Shown in pieces: positions 45,171-56,345 of a stretch of 64,000 nt of DNA. The position numbers were made by a program, and so were the translations under genes. Each line of letters starts with the position of its first letter. The first letter of the stretch is position 1. The DNA lies in contig NZ_BBQH01000035.1 in NCBI RefSeq assembly GCF_018397995.1, positions 1 through 64,000 of the forward strand, in the 5' to 3' direction. The DNA comes from Rhizomonospora bruguierae. GTDB taxonomy: Bacteria > Actinomycetota > Actinomycetes > Mycobacteriales > Micromonosporaceae. The notes beneath the pieces are model-generated. The model saw only the letters and a program-made list of their open reading frames with translations, was not told where the DNA came from and did no database searches.

Positions 45171-46357
45171 AGGGGAATCCCGTTGTCGCACGCCTTGCGG
45201 ATGTTCGCCTTGTGCCCCGCGTAGTCCTTGGCGTAGGCCATCGTGCCCTTCGTGTCGATACTCACGAAGTAGTAGTAGTCCGTCTGCGGGGGGTTCATCG
45301 CGCCCTTCAGGGCGGCGACGCCGGGATTGCCGATCGGGCCGACCGGCATGCCCCCGACGTCGTGCGTGTTGTAGGGGTTCTTCGGGTTGTGCAGTTCGGA
45401 CTTGGACAGGTGCTCCGACGCCTTGCCACCCTTCCCCGTGATCTTCAGCCAGTAGTTGACCGTGCTGTCCAGGCCCAGGCAGCTGCACGGGAACTTGCCG
45501 GTGTACGCGCGGTTGTAGAGGACCCGCACCACGGGGCCCATGTCCTCGTCCTTGAGCGCCTCGGCCTGCGCGATGGAGGCCGCGATCAGCGCCTCGTACG
45601 GGGAGATGCGCCGCTGTGTCTGGACCACGTTGACGAAGTCCAGATCGGCCATCTCGGTATTGAACTGCTCCACGATCGTCTTCAGCGCGCTCTCCGCCGT
45701 GGTGCCGGGCGGGAACTCGTACGTCTTCGGGAACAGGAAGCCCTCGATGGTCTTGTTCGCCGGCTTCTTGTCCGTACGGTTGAACCACCACTCGGGCACG
45801 CCCAGGCCGATCGGGTCCTTGCCGGCCTTCTCGAACTCGGCCACCGGAATCTTCGTGGCCTTGGACAGCGCCGCGTAGACCTCCTTGTAGGTGGCGCCCT
45901 CGGGGATCGTCACCTTAGAAACGATCTTGTTCTTCAGGTCCAGCAGCGCGGTGAGCGCGTCCGCCGCCCGCATCTGGTGCCGCAGCTGATAGAAGCCGGG
46001 CTGGATGTTCTTGCTGAGCGGGTTGCCCTGCGCCGCCTTGATGAACGCCCCGGCACTCTTGACGACATCGGCTTTGACGAGGGTGTTCCCGATGTCCGTC
46101 GCGGTATCCGCGTTCTTGACCTCAATGGTCACCTGACCGCTACCGGCTGTGGTGTAATCGGGGGCGACGAAAAAGCCACGGATCCGGTCGAACCCGTACC
46201 AGACGCCCCCGCCCAGGGCACCGAGCAGCACCAGAGCCATGAACAACGCCATTACTGAACGGCCGCGTCCCCGCTTCTTGCCCGAGCGCCGGCGTCGGCG
46301 GTGTCGACCCTTCTCCCCGGTCTCCTCGAACGCGAGGTCAAGTTCCTCGATAGTCAC
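45164..46357 (-). CDS. mltG: Endolytic transglycosylase MltG
   Basis: This 397-residue membrane-anchored YceG-family enzyme cleaves nascent peptidoglycan strands. A basic cytoplasmic tail (HRRRRRSGKKRGRGR) is followed by one membrane helix (VMALFMALVLLGALGGGVWY, about 35-54). The LysM-like and catalytic domains contain IEGFLFPKTYEF, IAASIAQAEALKDEDMG with the presumed catalytic glutamate and NTHDVGGMPVGPIGNPG. The GTG start overlaps the ruvX stop. Lysine-rich, so locally lower in G+C than its neighbours. Confidence 0.95.
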   Translation of the reverse strand: MTIEELDLAFEETGEKGRHRRRRRSGKKRGRGRSVMALFMALVLLGALGGGVWYGFDRIRGFFVAPDYTTAGSGQVTIEVKNADTATDIGNTLVKADVVKSAGAFIKAAQGNPLSKNIQPGFYQLRHQMRAADALTALLDLKNKIVSKVTIPEGATYKEVYAALSKATKIPVAEFEKAGKDPIGLGVPEWWFNRTDKKPANKTIEGFLFPKTYEFPPGTTAESALKTIVEQFNTEMADLDFVNVVQTQRRISPYEALIAASIAQAEALKDEDMGPVVRVLYNRAYTGKFPCSCLGLDSTVNYWLKITGKGGKASEHLSKSELHNPKNPYNTHDVGGMPVGPIGNPGVAALKGAMNPPQTDYYYFVSIDTKGTMAYAKDYAGHKANIRKACDNGIPLC

Positions 46358-46899
46358 GTGCGCCTCCGCTGCGCGTCTAGCCAGCCTTGCAGGATCTCCG
46401 CCGCCGCAGCCTGATCCACCACCGCACGCTGGCGCCGACCCCGGACGCCTCGCTCGGACAGCCTACGACTAACCACGGCCGTCGACATCCTCTCGTCGGC
46501 CAACCGGACCGGCACCGGGGCGATCGCCCCGGCCAGGCGCCTCGCGTAGGCCCGCGCCTGCTCCGCCGCCGGTCCCTCCCTCCCGGCGAGATTCACCGGC
46601 AGGCCCACCACGACCTCCACGACCTCCCGCTCCGCCACCAGGCGGGCGAGATCCTGGATATCGGTGGGGGCGGCACCGTCGCGGTCCACGCCGTCCCGTT
46701 CGGTGCCATTCCGTTCGGTGCCATTCCGTTCGGTGCGGTCCCGGGCGGGGCCGTTCCGCTCGGGATGGTCCCGCGCCAGCGTCGCCAGCGGCGTCGCGAC
46801 CAGCCCATCCGGATCGCACACCGCCACGCCCACCCGCACCTGTCCGACGTCGACTCCCAGCCGCACACCGCGCCGGAAGCCGGTCTCGCCGTCGCTCAC
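46354..46899 (-). CDS. ruvX: YqgF/RuvX-family RNase H-fold protein with an internal repeat
   Basis: This 181-residue member of the putative Holliday-junction resolvase / pre-16S rRNA nuclease family has the first acidic motif LGVDVGQVRVGVAVCD, VVVGLPVNLAGREGPAA and the late ADERMSTAVVSRRL with VDQAAAAEIL. Between the first strand pair and the helix there is an unusual hydrophilic insertion (about residues 47-75) made of repeated ERNGT/ERDG units, from a 15-bp tandem repeat. Operon context is alaS-ruvX-mltG-aroE, standard in Actinobacteria. Confidence 0.92.
   Translation of the reverse strand: MSDGETGFRRGVRLGVDVGQVRVGVAVCDPDGLVATPLATLARDHPERNGPARDRTERNGTERNGTERDGVDRDGAAPTDIQDLARLVAEREVVEVVVGLPVNLAGREGPAAEQARAYARRLAGAIAPVPVRLADERMSTAVVSRRLSERGVRGRRQRAVVDQAAAAEILQGWLDAQRRRT
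46697..46741 (-). repeat. 15-bp tandem repeat in ruvX
   Basis: A 15-bp unit (CGTTCGGTGCCATTC on the plus strand) is repeated about three times with further degenerate copies on either side. Each unit encodes five residues of the ERNGT type and the reading frame is kept. Confidence 0.85.
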
Positions 46900-46972
46900 C
46901 GGGTCACCTTACCCACCGTCGCCGCCGGCCGCTGCGACCAGCGTCGATCAGCCGGGGCGGCACCGGACACGA

Positions 46973-47004
46973 CATGGCCGGCGTCCCGGGGGACGCCGGC
47001 CATG
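46973..47004 (-). terminator. Perfect 14-bp hairpin after alaS
   Basis: CATGGCCGGCGTCC (46973-46986) and GGACGCCGGCCATG (46991-47004) pair perfectly around a 4-base loop, 25 bases after the alaS stop. No U-run. It probably reduces read-through from alaS into ruvX. Confidence 0.75.
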
Positions 47005-47028
47005 ATTGCGACCATTCCGGACGCGGCC

Positions 47029-49713
47029 CTAACTCTCCGCGACCGCCTTCTCCACGGCCAGCAGCAGGTTCGCCGCCTCGTTCGCCGGCAGCCCGCCGCC
47101 CTGCGCCAGGTCGGCGTTGCCGCCGCCGCGACCGGACAGCGCGCCCTTGACCAGATCCGCCGCGGCCAGGCCCCGCTGGCGCGCCGCCGGGTTCACCGCG
47201 ACCACCAACGACGCCTTGCCGTTCGCCCGGGCCGCCACCGCGACCACGGCCGGCCGGGCCGGATCCACCTTGCCGCGGATCTCCTGCGCCAGCGTGCGCA
47301 CGTCGTTGCCGGCCGCCCCCTCGGGCGCCTCGGTGCCCACGAAGGCAACGCCGCGCAGCTCCTTCGCCTGCGCCGCCAGCGCCGCCGCGCCGCCCAGCAC
47401 CAGCTGCGCGCGCAGCTTCTCCAGCTCCTTCTCCGCGTCGCGCAGCTGGCCGACGGTCTGCTCGACCCGCTCCGCCACCTGCTCGTTCGGCACCCGGAAC
47501 AGCTCCGCCAGCCGGGAGACCAGCACGTGCTCCCGGGCCAGGTAGCTGAACGCGTCGATGCCGACCAGCGCCTCCACCCGGCGCACCCCGGAACCGATCG
47601 ACGCCTCGGAGAGGATCTTCACGAGGCCGAGCTGGCCGGAACGCGCCGCGTGGGTACCGCCACACAGCTCCCGCGCGTAGTCGCCGACCTCGACGACCCG
47701 CACCTCGTCGCCGTACTTCTCGCCGAACAGCGCCATCGCGCCGAGCCGCCGCGCCTCGTCCAGGCTGGTGACGAACGCCCGGACCTCCAGGTCGCTCAGC
47801 AGCACCTCGTTGACCTGCTGCTCAACGTCGTTCAGCACGCTGAACGGGACCGCGCCGGGCGTGTTGAAGTCGAACCGCAGCCGCCCGGGCGCGTTCAGCG
47901 AACCCGCCTGGGTCGCCGACTCGCCGAGAAACTCCCGCATGGTCTGGTGCACCAGGTGCGTCGCCGTGTGCGCCCGGGAGATCGCCCGGCGCCGGGTCAC
48001 GTCGATACTGGCGTACGCGGACTCCCCCGGGCGCACCTCGCCGCGCAGCACCCGGGCCCGGTGCACGATCAGCCCCGGCACCACCTGCTGGACGTCGTAC
48101 ACCTCCAGCTCGCCACCGCCCACGGTGACCGTGCCCTGGTCCGGCTGCTGGCCGCCGCCCTCGGCGTAGAACGGCGTGTGGTCCAGGACCAGCTCGACCT
48201 CGTCGCCCTCGCCCGCCGCGCGCAGCTCACCGCCCGCCCGGCTGAGCAGCGCGCGCACCGTCGACTCGCGCGTCACCTCGCTGTACCCGGTGAAGTGCGT
48301 CGGACCGCCGTCGTCCAGCACCCCCCGGTACGCCGAGAGGTCCGCGTGCCCGGTCTTGCGCGCCTGCGCGTCCGCCTTGCCCCGGGCCCGCTGCTCGGCC
48401 ATCAGCCGGCGGAAGCCCGCCTGATCCACGTCCAGGCCGTGCTCCGCCGCGATCTCCAGGGTCAAATCGATCGGGAAGCCGTACGTGTCGTGCAACTGGA
48501 ACGCCTTCGCGCCGGACAGGCTGCCCCCGCCCGCGCTCCTGGTCTGGCTGATCGCGGTGTCCAGGATCGTGGTGCCCGACCGCAGCGTGGTGAGGAACGC
48601 CTCCTCCTCGCCGTACGCGTACTGGGAGATCCGGTCGAAGTCCTCCGCCAGCTCCGGGTACGACGGCGCCATGCAGTCCCGCGCGACCGGCAGCAGCTCC
48701 GGCAGGGACGGGCCCTCCTGCCAGCCCAGCAGCCGCATCGCCCGGACCGCCCGGCGCATGATCCGGCGCAGCACGTACCCGCGCCCCTCGTTGGACGGGG
48801 TCACCCCGTCACCGATGAGCATCAGCGCGGTGCGCACGTGGTCCGCGATCACCCGCAGCCGCACGTCGTCCGGGTGTGACTGGCTGGCCGCGCGCCCCGA
48901 CTGCGCGCCGTACCGCTTGCCGGTCAGCTCGGCCGCCCGGGCCAGGATCGGGCGGACCTCGTCGATCTCGTACAGGTTGTCGACGCCCTGCATGATCGAG
49001 GCGATCCGCTCCAGGCCCATGCCGGTGTCGATGTTCTTCGCCGGCAGCTCGCCGACGATGTCGAACACCTCCTTGGAGACCACGTTGGTGATCTCGTACT
49101 GCATGAAGACCAGGTTCCAGAACTCCAGGTACCGGTCCTCGTCGACCTCGGGGCCGCCCTCCGGCCCGTACTGCGGGCCACGGTCGAAGTACAGCTCGGA
49201 GCAGGGGCCCGCCGGACCGGGGATGCCCATCGACCAGAAGTTGTCCTTCTTGCCCCGGCGCACGATCCGCTCCGCGGGCAGGCCGGTCTTCTTCCAGATC
49301 TCGATCGCCTCGTCGTCGTCGAGGTAGACCGTCGCCCAGATCCGCTCCGGGTCCATCCCGAAGCCGCCCCGCTCGACCGGCTTCGTGCTCAGCTCCCAGG
49401 CCAGCGGGATCGCCCGCTCCTTGAAGTAGTCCCCGAACGAGAAGTTGCCGTTCATCTGGAAGAACGTGCCATGCCGGCTGGTCTTGCCGACCTCGTCGAT
49501 GTCCGGCGTGCGCAGGCACTTCTGCACGCTCGCCGCCCGCTCGTACGGCGGGGTGCGCTGGCCGAGGAAGAACGGCACGAACTGGACCATGCCCGCGTTG
49601 ATGAACAGCAGGTTCGGGTCCTCGATGGCGGGCAGCGGAGCGGACGGCACCACGGCGTGGCCATTGGCCTCGAAGTGCGCCAGGAACCGTCGCTTGATCT
49701 CCGCCGTTCTCAT
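47029..49713 (-). CDS. alaS: Alanyl-tRNA synthetase
   Basis: This 894-residue enzyme charges tRNA-Ala. The class II catalytic domain has [19 protein letters not shown] and [20 protein letters not shown]. The editing domain has the metal-binding [11 protein letters not shown] and [13 protein letters not shown]. The C-terminal DHHA1/C-Ala domain has [20 protein letters not shown]. Length is normal. ATG at 49713 overlaps the stop of the upstream small membrane protein (ATGA). Confidence 0.98.
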   Translation of the reverse strand: MRTAEIKRRFLAHFEANGHAVVPSAPLPAIEDPNLLFINAGMVQFVPFFLGQRTPPYERAASVQKCLRTPDIDEVGKTSRHGTFFQMNGNFSFGDYFKERAIPLAWELSTKPVERGGFGMDPERIWATVYLDDDEAIEIWKKTGLPAERIVRRGKKDNFWSMGIPGPAGPCSELYFDRGPQYGPEGGPEVDEDRYLEFWNLVFMQYEITNVVSKEVFDIVGELPAKNIDTGMGLERIASIMQGVDNLYEIDEVRPILARAAELTGKRYGAQSGRAASQSHPDDVRLRVIADHVRTALMLIGDGVTPSNEGRGYVLRRIMRRAVRAMRLLGWQEGPSLPELLPVARDCMAPSYPELAEDFDRISQYAYGEEEAFLTTLRSGTTILDTAISQTRSAGGGSLSGAKAFQLHDTYGFPIDLTLEIAAEHGLDVDQAGFRRLMAEQRARGKADAQARKTGHADLSAYRGVLDDGGPTHFTGYSEVTRESTVRALLSRAGGELRAAGEGDEVELVLDHTPFYAEGGGQQPDQGTVTVGGGELEVYDVQQVVPGLIVHRARVLRGEVRPGESAYASIDVTRRRAISRAHTATHLVHQTMREFLGESATQAGSLNAPGRLRFDFNTPGAVPFSVLNDVEQQVNEVLLSDLEVRAFVTSLDEARRLGAMALFGEKYGDEVRVVEVGDYARELCGGTHAARSGQLGLVKILSEASIGSGVRRVEALVGIDAFSYLAREHVLVSRLAELFRVPNEQVAERVEQTVGQLRDAEKELEKLRAQLVLGGAAALAAQAKELRGVAFVGTEAPEGAAGNDVRTLAQEIRGKVDPARPAVVAVAARANGKASLVVAVNPAARQRGLAAADLVKGALSGRGGGNADLAQGGGLPANEAANLLLAVEKAVAES

Positions 49714-50012
49714 CGCAGACCTTCCGGGTGATCGGGGTGGCGACCGTCGCGCTCCCCCTCGTCGTCTTCCTCGTCGAACATGACGCCGTCCGCGATCGCC
49801 GTGTGGATCTGCTCCTCGCGTTCGGCCATCCCGGCGCGCACGTCATCCACGAAGCTACGCAGCGACTCCAGGGCCCCGCCAGTCGATTCCCGCACCGAGC
49901 CGGCGATCCCCTCCGGGGTGAACACCCGCGCCTTCTGCGCCACCTTGCGCACGACCAGCGCCCCGACGGCCAGCCCGATGCCCAGCCACAGCAACCGCCT
50001 CATGCCCGCCAT
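49710..50012 (-). CDS. Small membrane protein (DUF6167-like)
   Basis: About 100 residues: a single N-terminal membrane helix ([18 protein letters not shown]), then an amphipathic region [43 protein letters not shown] and an acidic/charged tail. This resembles, from memory, the DUF6167 proteins found next to alaS in Actinobacteria. Start could be 50012 or the ATG at 50003. Overlaps alaS and is coupled to it. Function unknown. Confidence 0.7.
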   Translation of the reverse strand: MAGMRRLLWLGIGLAVGALVVRKVAQKARVFTPEGIAGSVRESTGGALESLRSFVDDVRAGMAEREEQIHTAIADGVMFDEEDDEGERDGRHPDHPEGLR

Positions 50013-50048
50013 CCTCTCCCTGTCGCCGCCGTGTCGACGCTGCGCGGC

Positions 50049-50516
50049 CTACCGGGCGGCCCGGCCGCGGCGGCCGGCCTTGCGGCGCTGCTTGAGTTCG
50101 TCCCGCACCTCGCGCTCGGTCTCGGCGTTCCGGCGCGCGACGGCGGCCTTGCGCACCCCGTACGTGAACGCGGCCACCTTCACCAACGGGTTCGTCGCCG
50201 CCGCGGTCACGATCGTCGCCAGGTTCGCCACGTTCGCGCTGACGTGCGCCGCGTGCCCGGTCACCGTGTCCACCTTGGCCAGCTGGAGGTTCACCCCATC
50301 GAGGGTGGTGTGCACCTGGGTCAGTGCCGTGTTCACGTTCACCACCGACTCGGTGACCTGCCCCAGCAGCGGCTCGCTGCGGTCGTTCAGGTCGTTGATC
50401 GCCCGGGTCGCGGCGTCCACGGTGTGCCGCAGCCGCAGGATCGGCACCGCCAGCAAGAGCACGAGCATCACGAAAGCGCCGGCCGCGATCAGCGCCGCGA
50501 TCTGTCCACCGTCCAC
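50049..50516 (-). CDS. DUF948 membrane protein
   Basis: This 155-residue protein has one N-terminal membrane helix (IAALIAAGAFVMLVLLLAVPIL, about 6-27). A long helical region rich in spaced Asn/Val/Thr (NDLNDRSEPLLGQVTESVV, NTALTQVHTTLDGVNLQL) follows, as in DUF948, then a basic C-terminus (RRKAGRRGRAAR). It is commonly found upstream of alaS in Actinobacteria together with the preceding small protein. Function unknown. Confidence 0.75.
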   Translation of the reverse strand: MDGGQIAALIAAGAFVMLVLLLAVPILRLRHTVDAATRAINDLNDRSEPLLGQVTESVVNVNTALTQVHTTLDGVNLQLAKVDTVTGHAAHVSANVANLATIVTAAATNPLVKVAAFTYGVRKAAVARRNAETEREVRDELKQRRKAGRRGRAAR

Positions 50517-50726
50517 CGTGTCCCCTCAGGTCGACCATTCAGCCGCGCTCATATCCCCCGGCGCGGCCGTTGATGACCCTACCGTCCGTGACCGATTCCG
50601 GCGCGGTTAGGGCCTGTGTCGCGGGTGGCGCCGCCGATCCGGGCCGAAATCGGCGTCATCCCGGCCCCGGCCGGCACGGTTACGCACCGCGCCCGGCCCC
50701 GCCCGGCGGCCGCCTCCGGGCACCGC

Positions 50727-53700
50727 CTACGTCGGGCCGGGCGTGGGCTGGTCGGTGAACAGCGGGTCCGGCACCTCGCCGGTCAGGCCGGGCTGGTTGG
50801 CCGGTAAGGGGCCGTGGCGCCGCTCGTCGTCGATGTAGTTGCGGACCTTGAGCGTGATCACCGAGCCGGTGCAGTTCGGGTCGGTCGGCGGGGCGGGCGT
50901 GCCGCCGTCCGTCGGCGCGACCGTCGGGCGCAGGGCCAGCGGGTCCTGGGTGCACTGCGGCTTGCGCACCCACAGGTCCAGGGTCAGCTCGTCCCGCCGC
51001 CAGCAGGTGAACGAGCCGTCCACCTTCTCGCCCGGGCACTCCTGCACCGACCAGCGCACCCACCCCGCCCGTTCCAGCGCGTCCTGGTACACCGGCGCGG
51101 TCTGCTTCGGGTCGCGGCTGGACTGCACGGTCCGCTCCCGGAACCGGCACTCGATGAAGCACCACCGGCTGCCGCTGGTGCGGTCCTGCACGTTCGCCTC
51201 GGCCCAGGCCGGTACCGAGAGGGCGTCCAGCGACCGCAGCACCGGGTCCCGGGTCGCCGCCTGGATGGCGAAATACAGCGGCAGTGCCCCGGCCAGCAGC
51301 AGCGCCACGGCGACGAGGGTGGCGATCCGCAGCCGCTTCTGCTCCCGCAACTGCCGGCGCAGGTCCACCCGGGCGGCCCGCAACCGCTGCCCGGCCGTGG
51401 CGGCGTCCTCCCGCCCGCCCTCGACCCCCCCGGCGAACGCGGGCCGAACCTCGCCGCCGCCCTCGGTCGGGCGACCCGCGACCGGCGCCGCGGCCACCGC
51501 GCTCACGGCCTGCGGGGCAGCCGCCGCTACCGCGCGGGCCGGTGGCTCCTGCGGCTGGCGTGGCTGGCGTGGCCCCGGCTCCGGCCCGGACGCGCGACCC
51601 GCCCTGCCGGCGGGCCCGCCCGGCCCGGCCTCGTCGGACCCTGACCTGTGGCCATCACGCCCGGCGGGCACACGGCCCGGCACGGGGCCGTCTGGGGCGG
51701 CGGACCTCGGCCCGTCAGGGCCGGCTGGGCGGCCCGGCATCGGGCCATCGGGACCCGCCGGCGGACGGCCAGAGATCGCACCATCGGGGCCAGCGGGCAC
51801 ACGACCGGGCCTCGGGCCATCGGGACCGGCCACTGGATGCCCCGCCATCGGGCCACCGGGGCCGGCGGGCGCACGACCGGACCTCGGCCCATCGGGGCCG
51901 ACCGGACGGCCCGGCATCGGGCCATCGGGACCCGCCGACGGGCGAGTGCGGCCCGGCATCGGGCCGTCGTGGCCGGCCGGCGGGCGAGTGCGGCCCGGCG
52001 CGTCCGGCGGCGCCGACGCGAAGCCGCGCGGTGCGTGGATGCCCGGTTCGCCGCTGCCGGCCGGCCCGGCATCCGGGCGTCCGGGAACCGGAGCACCCGT
52101 TCCTCCGGCCGGAGCCCCGGACACCGGACCGGGACGAAGCGGCCCGCCAGCGGCCGGCGAGACGGGGCCGGGACGACCGGTACCCGGCGACGGTGACAAG
52201 AGGCCCGGGCGACGCCTGCCGCCAGGCACGTCATCGGTGTGCGTCGGTCCACGCCCCGGCGCCGGTGTGCGTGGGCCGTCCGCGGCCGGGCCCGGACCGA
52301 CATCCGGTCGTCGGTCGTCGGGGCCGTGCCCGTCCGGGCCGAAACGGTCGTGTGGCGCGCGGCGGCCCTCCGGATCGGGGCGCTCGTGCGGCGCCGGGCG
52401 CCCCTCGGAGCGGAAACGCTCGTGCCCCGCCGGGCGGCCCTCGCCGCCCGGGCGCTCCGGACCGGGGCCATCACCCTCGACGCCCGGCCGCCCCAGCCCA
52501 ACGGGCCCGCCCTCCGGACCCGGCCGGTGTTGCGCCGCTGACCAGCCCGGCGCCTGGCGCGGCATCTGACCCGGCTCGCGGCCCGGCATCTGGCCTCGCT
52601 CACGGCCCGCCTCCCCGCCCGGCACGCGGTGCGGCGGCTCGCCGGGCAGCGAGTGCGTACCGGCCGCGTTCGGCCCCCCCGGCACACGGTGCGGCGGCTC
52701 CCCAGGCAGCGAGTGCACACCGCCCGCGTTCGGACCGCCCGGCACACGGTGCGGCGGCTCCCCAGGCAGCGAGTGCACACCGGCCGCGTTCGGACCACCC
52801 GGCACGACCGACGCGGGCGCGGCGCCGTGCCGCCCGGCGGGCGGCGGCGGAACCGGACCCGGCGCGCCACGACGGCCGCCCCTGGCCTCACCACCGGCGC
52901 CTCGGCGACCGCCGGCCGCACCACCGACCGGGCCACCACCGACCGGGCCATCAGCGACCGGGCCACCACCGGCCGGACCACCACCGACTGGACCACTCAC
53001 GGCTGGACCAACGCCGGCTGGACCGATGCCGGCCGGGCGACCACTGGCCGCGGTGCCGGCTTCGCCAGCGCCGGCTCGGCCCCTACCTGGCGGGTCACCA
53101 CCGGCTCGGTCACCGCCCACCGGGCCGCCGCCGGGCCGAGCGCCGAGCCCGCCTGCGGGGATGCCGGCGGCGGGGCCAACTCCGATCGGGCCGGTGCCGG
53201 GATCGCCGCCGGCGGCGCGGGAGTGGCGGCCACCGCTCGCCGGGCCGGGGGCGCCGGGATCCGGCCCGGGCCCCAGGGCGGGACTCGGCCCGGCGGTGGG
53301 ATCCGGCCGACCGTGGCGGCCCCCGCCCGCCTGCCGGGGGGCACGCTCCGGCTGGCCGTGCCGGCCGGGCGCTCCCGCGGCCGGCTCCGGGCCGCCTTGC
53401 CGATCAAATTCGTGGCCCGGGCCGCCTGCCGCACCGGCCCCGCCGGACCTGCTCACAGCTTGGCCCTGGCCGGGCAGGTCGGGCCGCCTAGGCCCCTCGG
53501 GCCGGCCGTACGCACCGGCCCGGCCCGGTTCCTCGGCCCGACCGCGACCATCCGACCGGGCAGGTACATCGGGACGGCCAAGCTCACCAGAACGGCCGTG
53601 CTCGCCAGGACGGCCAAGCTCACCAGGACGGCCGTGAGCGTCCGGCCGGCCGGGAAACTCGGGCCGGACAGACTCACCGGCGGGGCCAGGAAGATCGGCA

Positions 53701-54800
53701 CGGCCAGGGCCGTCGGGGCGGCCGGCGGCGAAGCCGCGGCCCCTTGCCCCGGACGCGTCGGAGGTGGGTGACGCGGGCGGCGGCGGGGCGTTGCCCGTGC
53801 GCGGCACGACCACCGGCTCGTCGGGGGCCGGCGGGCGGGCGGAGGCGCGCCCGCTCTGGCCCAGCCGGCCGGGCGGATCCGACGGCGGCCGCCCGGGGCC
53901 CTCGCCCCACGACCCGCCGGGGCCGCCCTGACCGCGAGGTCCAGGTGGGGACGACACCGGACCGGGAGCACCCACCGCCCCACGCCCACCAGGCGGGGAC
54001 GACACCGCGCCCGGACCACCCACCGCCCCACGCCCACCAGGTGGGGACGACACCGGGCGGGGACCGCCCATCGCCCCACGCCCACCGGGCGGGGACGACA
54101 CCGGGCGGGGACCGCCCATCGCTTCACGCCCACCGGGCGGGGAGGAGGCGGGCGCGGGGCCGCCGCGCCGCCGCCCGCCGGGGGCGCCCTCCGCACCGCG
54201 CGGGCCGGGGACGCCGTCCTCGTCGCGCCAGGGGCCGGGTGGTGCCGGGGGTGCGCTGTGCCGGGGAACACCCGGTGACACCGGCGCCACGGCGTCGGAG
54301 CCGTGCCGGCCAGCACCGGACACCGGTGCGACGGCACCAGGGCCACGCCGTCCGACACCGGGCGCGGGCTCGGGACCACGCCGCCCGGCACCCGACACCG
54401 GCTCGGGGCTACGCCAGCCACCACCGGAGACCGGCTCCGGACCGTGCCGGCCCTCAGCCGGCGGCCCCTGTGCCGGGCCACCGCCGCCACGCCGTCCACC
54501 GGCCGGCGGCGCCGGCGCGGGGCCGGCACCGCCACGCCGTCCACCCGGGGGCGCGCCGGGGAGGGGTGTGTCGTCCGGCTCGTCCGCCAGGCCGCCCAGG
54601 CCGCCGTACGCGGAGGCGGCGCCGGCGTCACCGTCGCCGATCTCAGCGCGCTTCTCCTTGGCGCTGCGCAGATCCGCCAGCCAGCCGAGTTCCTCGCCGC
54701 TGACCTCCTCGGCGGGTGGCGCGTCCTCCGGGCCGTCCGGCTTACCGCCGCGACCCCAGCGGCGCCCCTTGCCGCGGCCGCCGCCGCTGGTGTCCGTCAC
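50727..54800 (-). CDS. Giant repetitive disordered protein with one membrane helix and a Cys-rich outer domain
   Basis: 1,357 residues from GTG 54800, overlapping the rarA stop (GTGA). Residues about 1-60 are charged ([20 protein letters not shown]). Residues about 65-1090 are almost entirely Gly/Pro/Arg/Ala low complexity, with at least three repeat families (16-residue SSPPGGRGA units, 20-residue [20 protein letters not shown] units, and GPDGPMPGR-type units). A charged stretch ([20 protein letters not shown]) leads into one membrane helix (about 1159-1180). The last 177 residues look folded and extracytoplasmic, with six cysteines (CFIEC, CPGEK, TCW, QCT, NCT). The orientation with a cytoplasmic disordered N-terminus is inferred from the positive charges. 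I recognise no family. Confidence 0.85.
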   Translation of the reverse strand: MTDTSGGGRGKGRRWGRGGKPDGPEDAPPAEEVSGEELGWLADLRSAKEKRAEIGDGDAGAASAYGGLGGLADEPDDTPLPGAPPGGRRGGAGPAPAPPAGGRRGGGGPAQGPPAEGRHGPEPVSGGGWRSPEPVSGAGRRGPEPAPGVGRRGPGAVAPVSGAGRHGSDAVAPVSPGVPRHSAPPAPPGPWRDEDGVPGPRGAEGAPGGRRRGGPAPASSPPGGREAMGGPRPVSSPPGGRGAMGGPRPVSSPPGGRGAVGGPGAVSSPPGGRGAVGAPGPVSSPPGPRGQGGPGGSWGEGPGRPPSDPPGRLGQSGRASARPPAPDEPVVVPRTGNAPPPPASPTSDASGARGRGFAAGRPDGPGRADLPGPAGESVRPEFPGRPDAHGRPGELGRPGEHGRSGELGRPDVPARSDGRGRAEEPGRAGAYGRPEGPRRPDLPGQGQAVSRSGGAGAAGGPGHEFDRQGGPEPAAGAPGRHGQPERAPRQAGGGRHGRPDPTAGPSPALGPGPDPGAPGPASGGRHSRAAGGDPGTGPIGVGPAAGIPAGGLGARPGGGPVGGDRAGGDPPGRGRAGAGEAGTAASGRPAGIGPAGVGPAVSGPVGGGPAGGGPVADGPVGGGPVGGAAGGRRGAGGEARGGRRGAPGPVPPPPAGRHGAAPASVVPGGPNAAGVHSLPGEPPHRVPGGPNAGGVHSLPGEPPHRVPGGPNAAGTHSLPGEPPHRVPGGEAGRERGQMPGREPGQMPRQAPGWSAAQHRPGPEGGPVGLGRPGVEGDGPGPERPGGEGRPAGHERFRSEGRPAPHERPDPEGRRAPHDRFGPDGHGPDDRRPDVGPGPAADGPRTPAPGRGPTHTDDVPGGRRRPGLLSPSPGTGRPGPVSPAAGGPLRPGPVSGAPAGGTGAPVPGRPDAGPAGSGEPGIHAPRGFASAPPDAPGRTRPPAGHDGPMPGRTRPSAGPDGPMPGRPVGPDGPRSGRAPAGPGGPMAGHPVAGPDGPRPGRVPAGPDGAISGRPPAGPDGPMPGRPAGPDGPRSAAPDGPVPGRVPAGRDGHRSGSDEAGPGGPAGRAGRASGPEPGPRQPRQPQEPPARAVAAAAPQAVSAVAAAPVAGRPTEGGGEVRPAFAGGVEGGREDAATAGQRLRAARVDLRRQLREQKRLRIATLVAVALLLAGALPLYFAIQAATRDPVLRSLDALSVPAWAEANVQDRTSGSRWCFIECRFRERTVQSSRDPKQTAPVYQDALERAGWVRWSVQECPGEKVDGSFTCWRRDELTLDLWVRKPQCTQDPLALRPTVAPTDGGTPAPPTDPNCTGSVITLKVRNYIDDERRHGPLPANQPGLTGEVPDPLFTDQPTPGPT
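52621..52800 (-). repeat. Three 60-bp repeats in the giant protein gene
   Basis: Copies at 52621-52680, 52681-52740 and 52741-52800 are nearly identical and exactly in frame, each giving 20 residues of the form [20 protein letters not shown]. Near identity suggests recent expansion. Confidence 0.95.
53947..54150 (-). repeat. Five 48-bp repeats in the giant protein gene
   Basis: GGGGACGACACC-like blocks recur at 53947, 53995, 54043, 54091 and, less exactly, 54139, a strict 48-bp period. Each unit encodes 16 residues of the form [16 protein letters not shown]. Confidence 0.95.
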
Positions 54801-56230
54801 GCCGTCACCTCGCTCGCCCCCGAAGCTCGCCCATCCGCGGCGCCGCCGTTCACCCGACCCTCCCCGCGGACCGCCCGGCGCAGCTTGCCGAGGCGCTCGG
54901 CGACCGCGCGCTCGGCGCCCAGATCCCGGGGTTCGTAGTAGTCGACGCCGACGAGTTCGTCCGGAACATACTGCTGTGCCACCACGCCGCGCGGGTCGTC
55001 GTGCGGGTACCGGTAGCCGAGGCCGTGGCCGAGGCCCTTCGCGCCGGAGTAGTGCCCGTCGCGCAGGTGGCGCGGCACCGGGCCGCCCCGGCCGGCGCGG
55101 ACGTCCGCCATGGCCTTGCCGATCGCGGCGGTGGCCGAGTTCGACTTGGGGGCCGTGGCCAGGTGGATGACCGCGTGGGCGAGGGTGAGCTGCGCCTCGG
55201 GCAGCCCGACGTACTCGACCGCGTGGGCGGCGGCGGTGGCCACGCTGAGCGCGGTGGGGTCCGCCATGCCCACGTCCTCGCTGGCGAAGATGACCATGCG
55301 CCGGGCGATGAACCGGGCGTCCTCGCCGGCGACCAGCATCCGGGCCAGGTAGTGCAGGGCCGCGTCCACATCGGAGCCGCGCATGCTCTTGATGAACGCG
55401 CTGACCACGTCGTAGTGGGCGTCGCCGTCCCGGTCGTAGCGCAGCGCGGCCACGTCCACCGCCTGCTCGGCGGTGGCCACGTCGATCTCGGGGCGGGACT
55501 GGGCCGCCGCGCTGGACGCCGCCGCCTCCAGCGCGGTGAGCGCCTTGCGCACGTCGCCCCCGGCGAGCCGGACCAGGTGGTCCTCGGCCTCGGTCGCCAG
55601 CCGGACCGAGCCGGCCAGGCCGCGCTCGTCGGCCACCGCCCGGCGCAGCAGGGTGCGCACGGCGTCCTCGGTGAGCGGCTGGAGGGTGAGCAGCACGCAG
55701 CGCGACAGCAGCGGGGAGATGACGGAAAAGTATGGGTTTTCCGTGGTGGCGGCGAGCAGCGTGACCGTGCGGTCCTCCACGGCGGCCAGCAGCGAATCCT
55801 GCTGGGTCTTGCTGAAGCGGTGCACCTCGTCGATGAACAGCACGGTCTGCGCGCCGCCGGACCGGCGCTGGCGGCGGGCGGTGTCGATGACCGCCCGCAC
55901 GTCCTTGACCCCGGCGGACAGCGCCGACATGGCGACGAACCGGCGGTCGGTGGCGGTGGCGACCAGGTGCGCGATGGTGGTCTTGCCGCTACCCGGGGGT
56001 CCCCACAGGATCACCGACATCGGCGTCGTGCCGGTGACCAGTTGACGCAGCGGCGCGCCGGGCGCGAGCAGGTGATCCTGGCCGATCAGTTCGTCCAGGC
56101 TGGCCGGGCGCATCCGCACGGCGAGCGGGCTGTCCGGCCCCGGCGGGGTGAAGGCGCCGTCGGCGGGCGGGGGCGGCGCGGTGCGCAGCGCCGCGGTATC
56201 CGCGAGAGGGAACAGGCCGTCGGAGTCCAT
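54797..56230 (-). CDS. rarA: Replication-associated recombination protein A
   Basis: This 477-residue AAA+ ATPase (MgsA/Mgs1/WRNIP1 family) acts at stalled replication forks. Walker A is [14 protein letters not shown], Walker [19 protein letters not shown], sensor 1 [20 protein letters not shown], then the tetramerisation region [21 protein letters not shown] and [13 protein letters not shown]. The C-terminus has [20 protein letters not shown]. Its stop overlaps the start of the giant repetitive protein gene. Confidence 0.95.
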   Translation of the reverse strand: MDSDGLFPLADTAALRTAPPPPADGAFTPPGPDSPLAVRMRPASLDELIGQDHLLAPGAPLRQLVTGTTPMSVILWGPPGSGKTTIAHLVATATDRRFVAMSALSAGVKDVRAVIDTARRQRRSGGAQTVLFIDEVHRFSKTQQDSLLAAVEDRTVTLLAATTENPYFSVISPLLSRCVLLTLQPLTEDAVRTLLRRAVADERGLAGSVRLATEAEDHLVRLAGGDVRKALTALEAAASSAAAQSRPEIDVATAEQAVDVAALRYDRDGDAHYDVVSAFIKSMRGSDVDAALHYLARMLVAGEDARFIARRMVIFASEDVGMADPTALSVATAAAHAVEYVGLPEAQLTLAHAVIHLATAPKSNSATAAIGKAMADVRAGRGGPVPRHLRDGHYSGAKGLGHGLGYRYPHDDPRGVVAQQYVPDELVGVDYYEPRDLGAERAVAERLGKLRRAVRGEGRVNGGAADGRASGASEVTA

Positions 56231-56345
56231 CAGGCAGAACAGTACCGGCCCGGCCCCGCCTGCCCGAAATGCGACGAAACCGGGCCGGGTCCTTCGGCGG
56301 GCGCGAGGGCCCGGTGCCGGACGGATCCGCCAACGGAAGCGGGGC

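Noticed and set aside
50814-54703. Several long plus-strand frames over the giant repetitive protein gene
   Set aside because: They mirror the repeats of the minus-strand gene. Only the minus frame has the GTGA link to rarA, a membrane helix and a folded cysteine-containing domain.
55722-55744. Perfect 8-bp inverted repeat ACGGAAAA/TTTTCCGT
   Set aside because: It is inside rarA and encodes the conserved TENPYFSV segment, so it is most likely a coincidence of coding.
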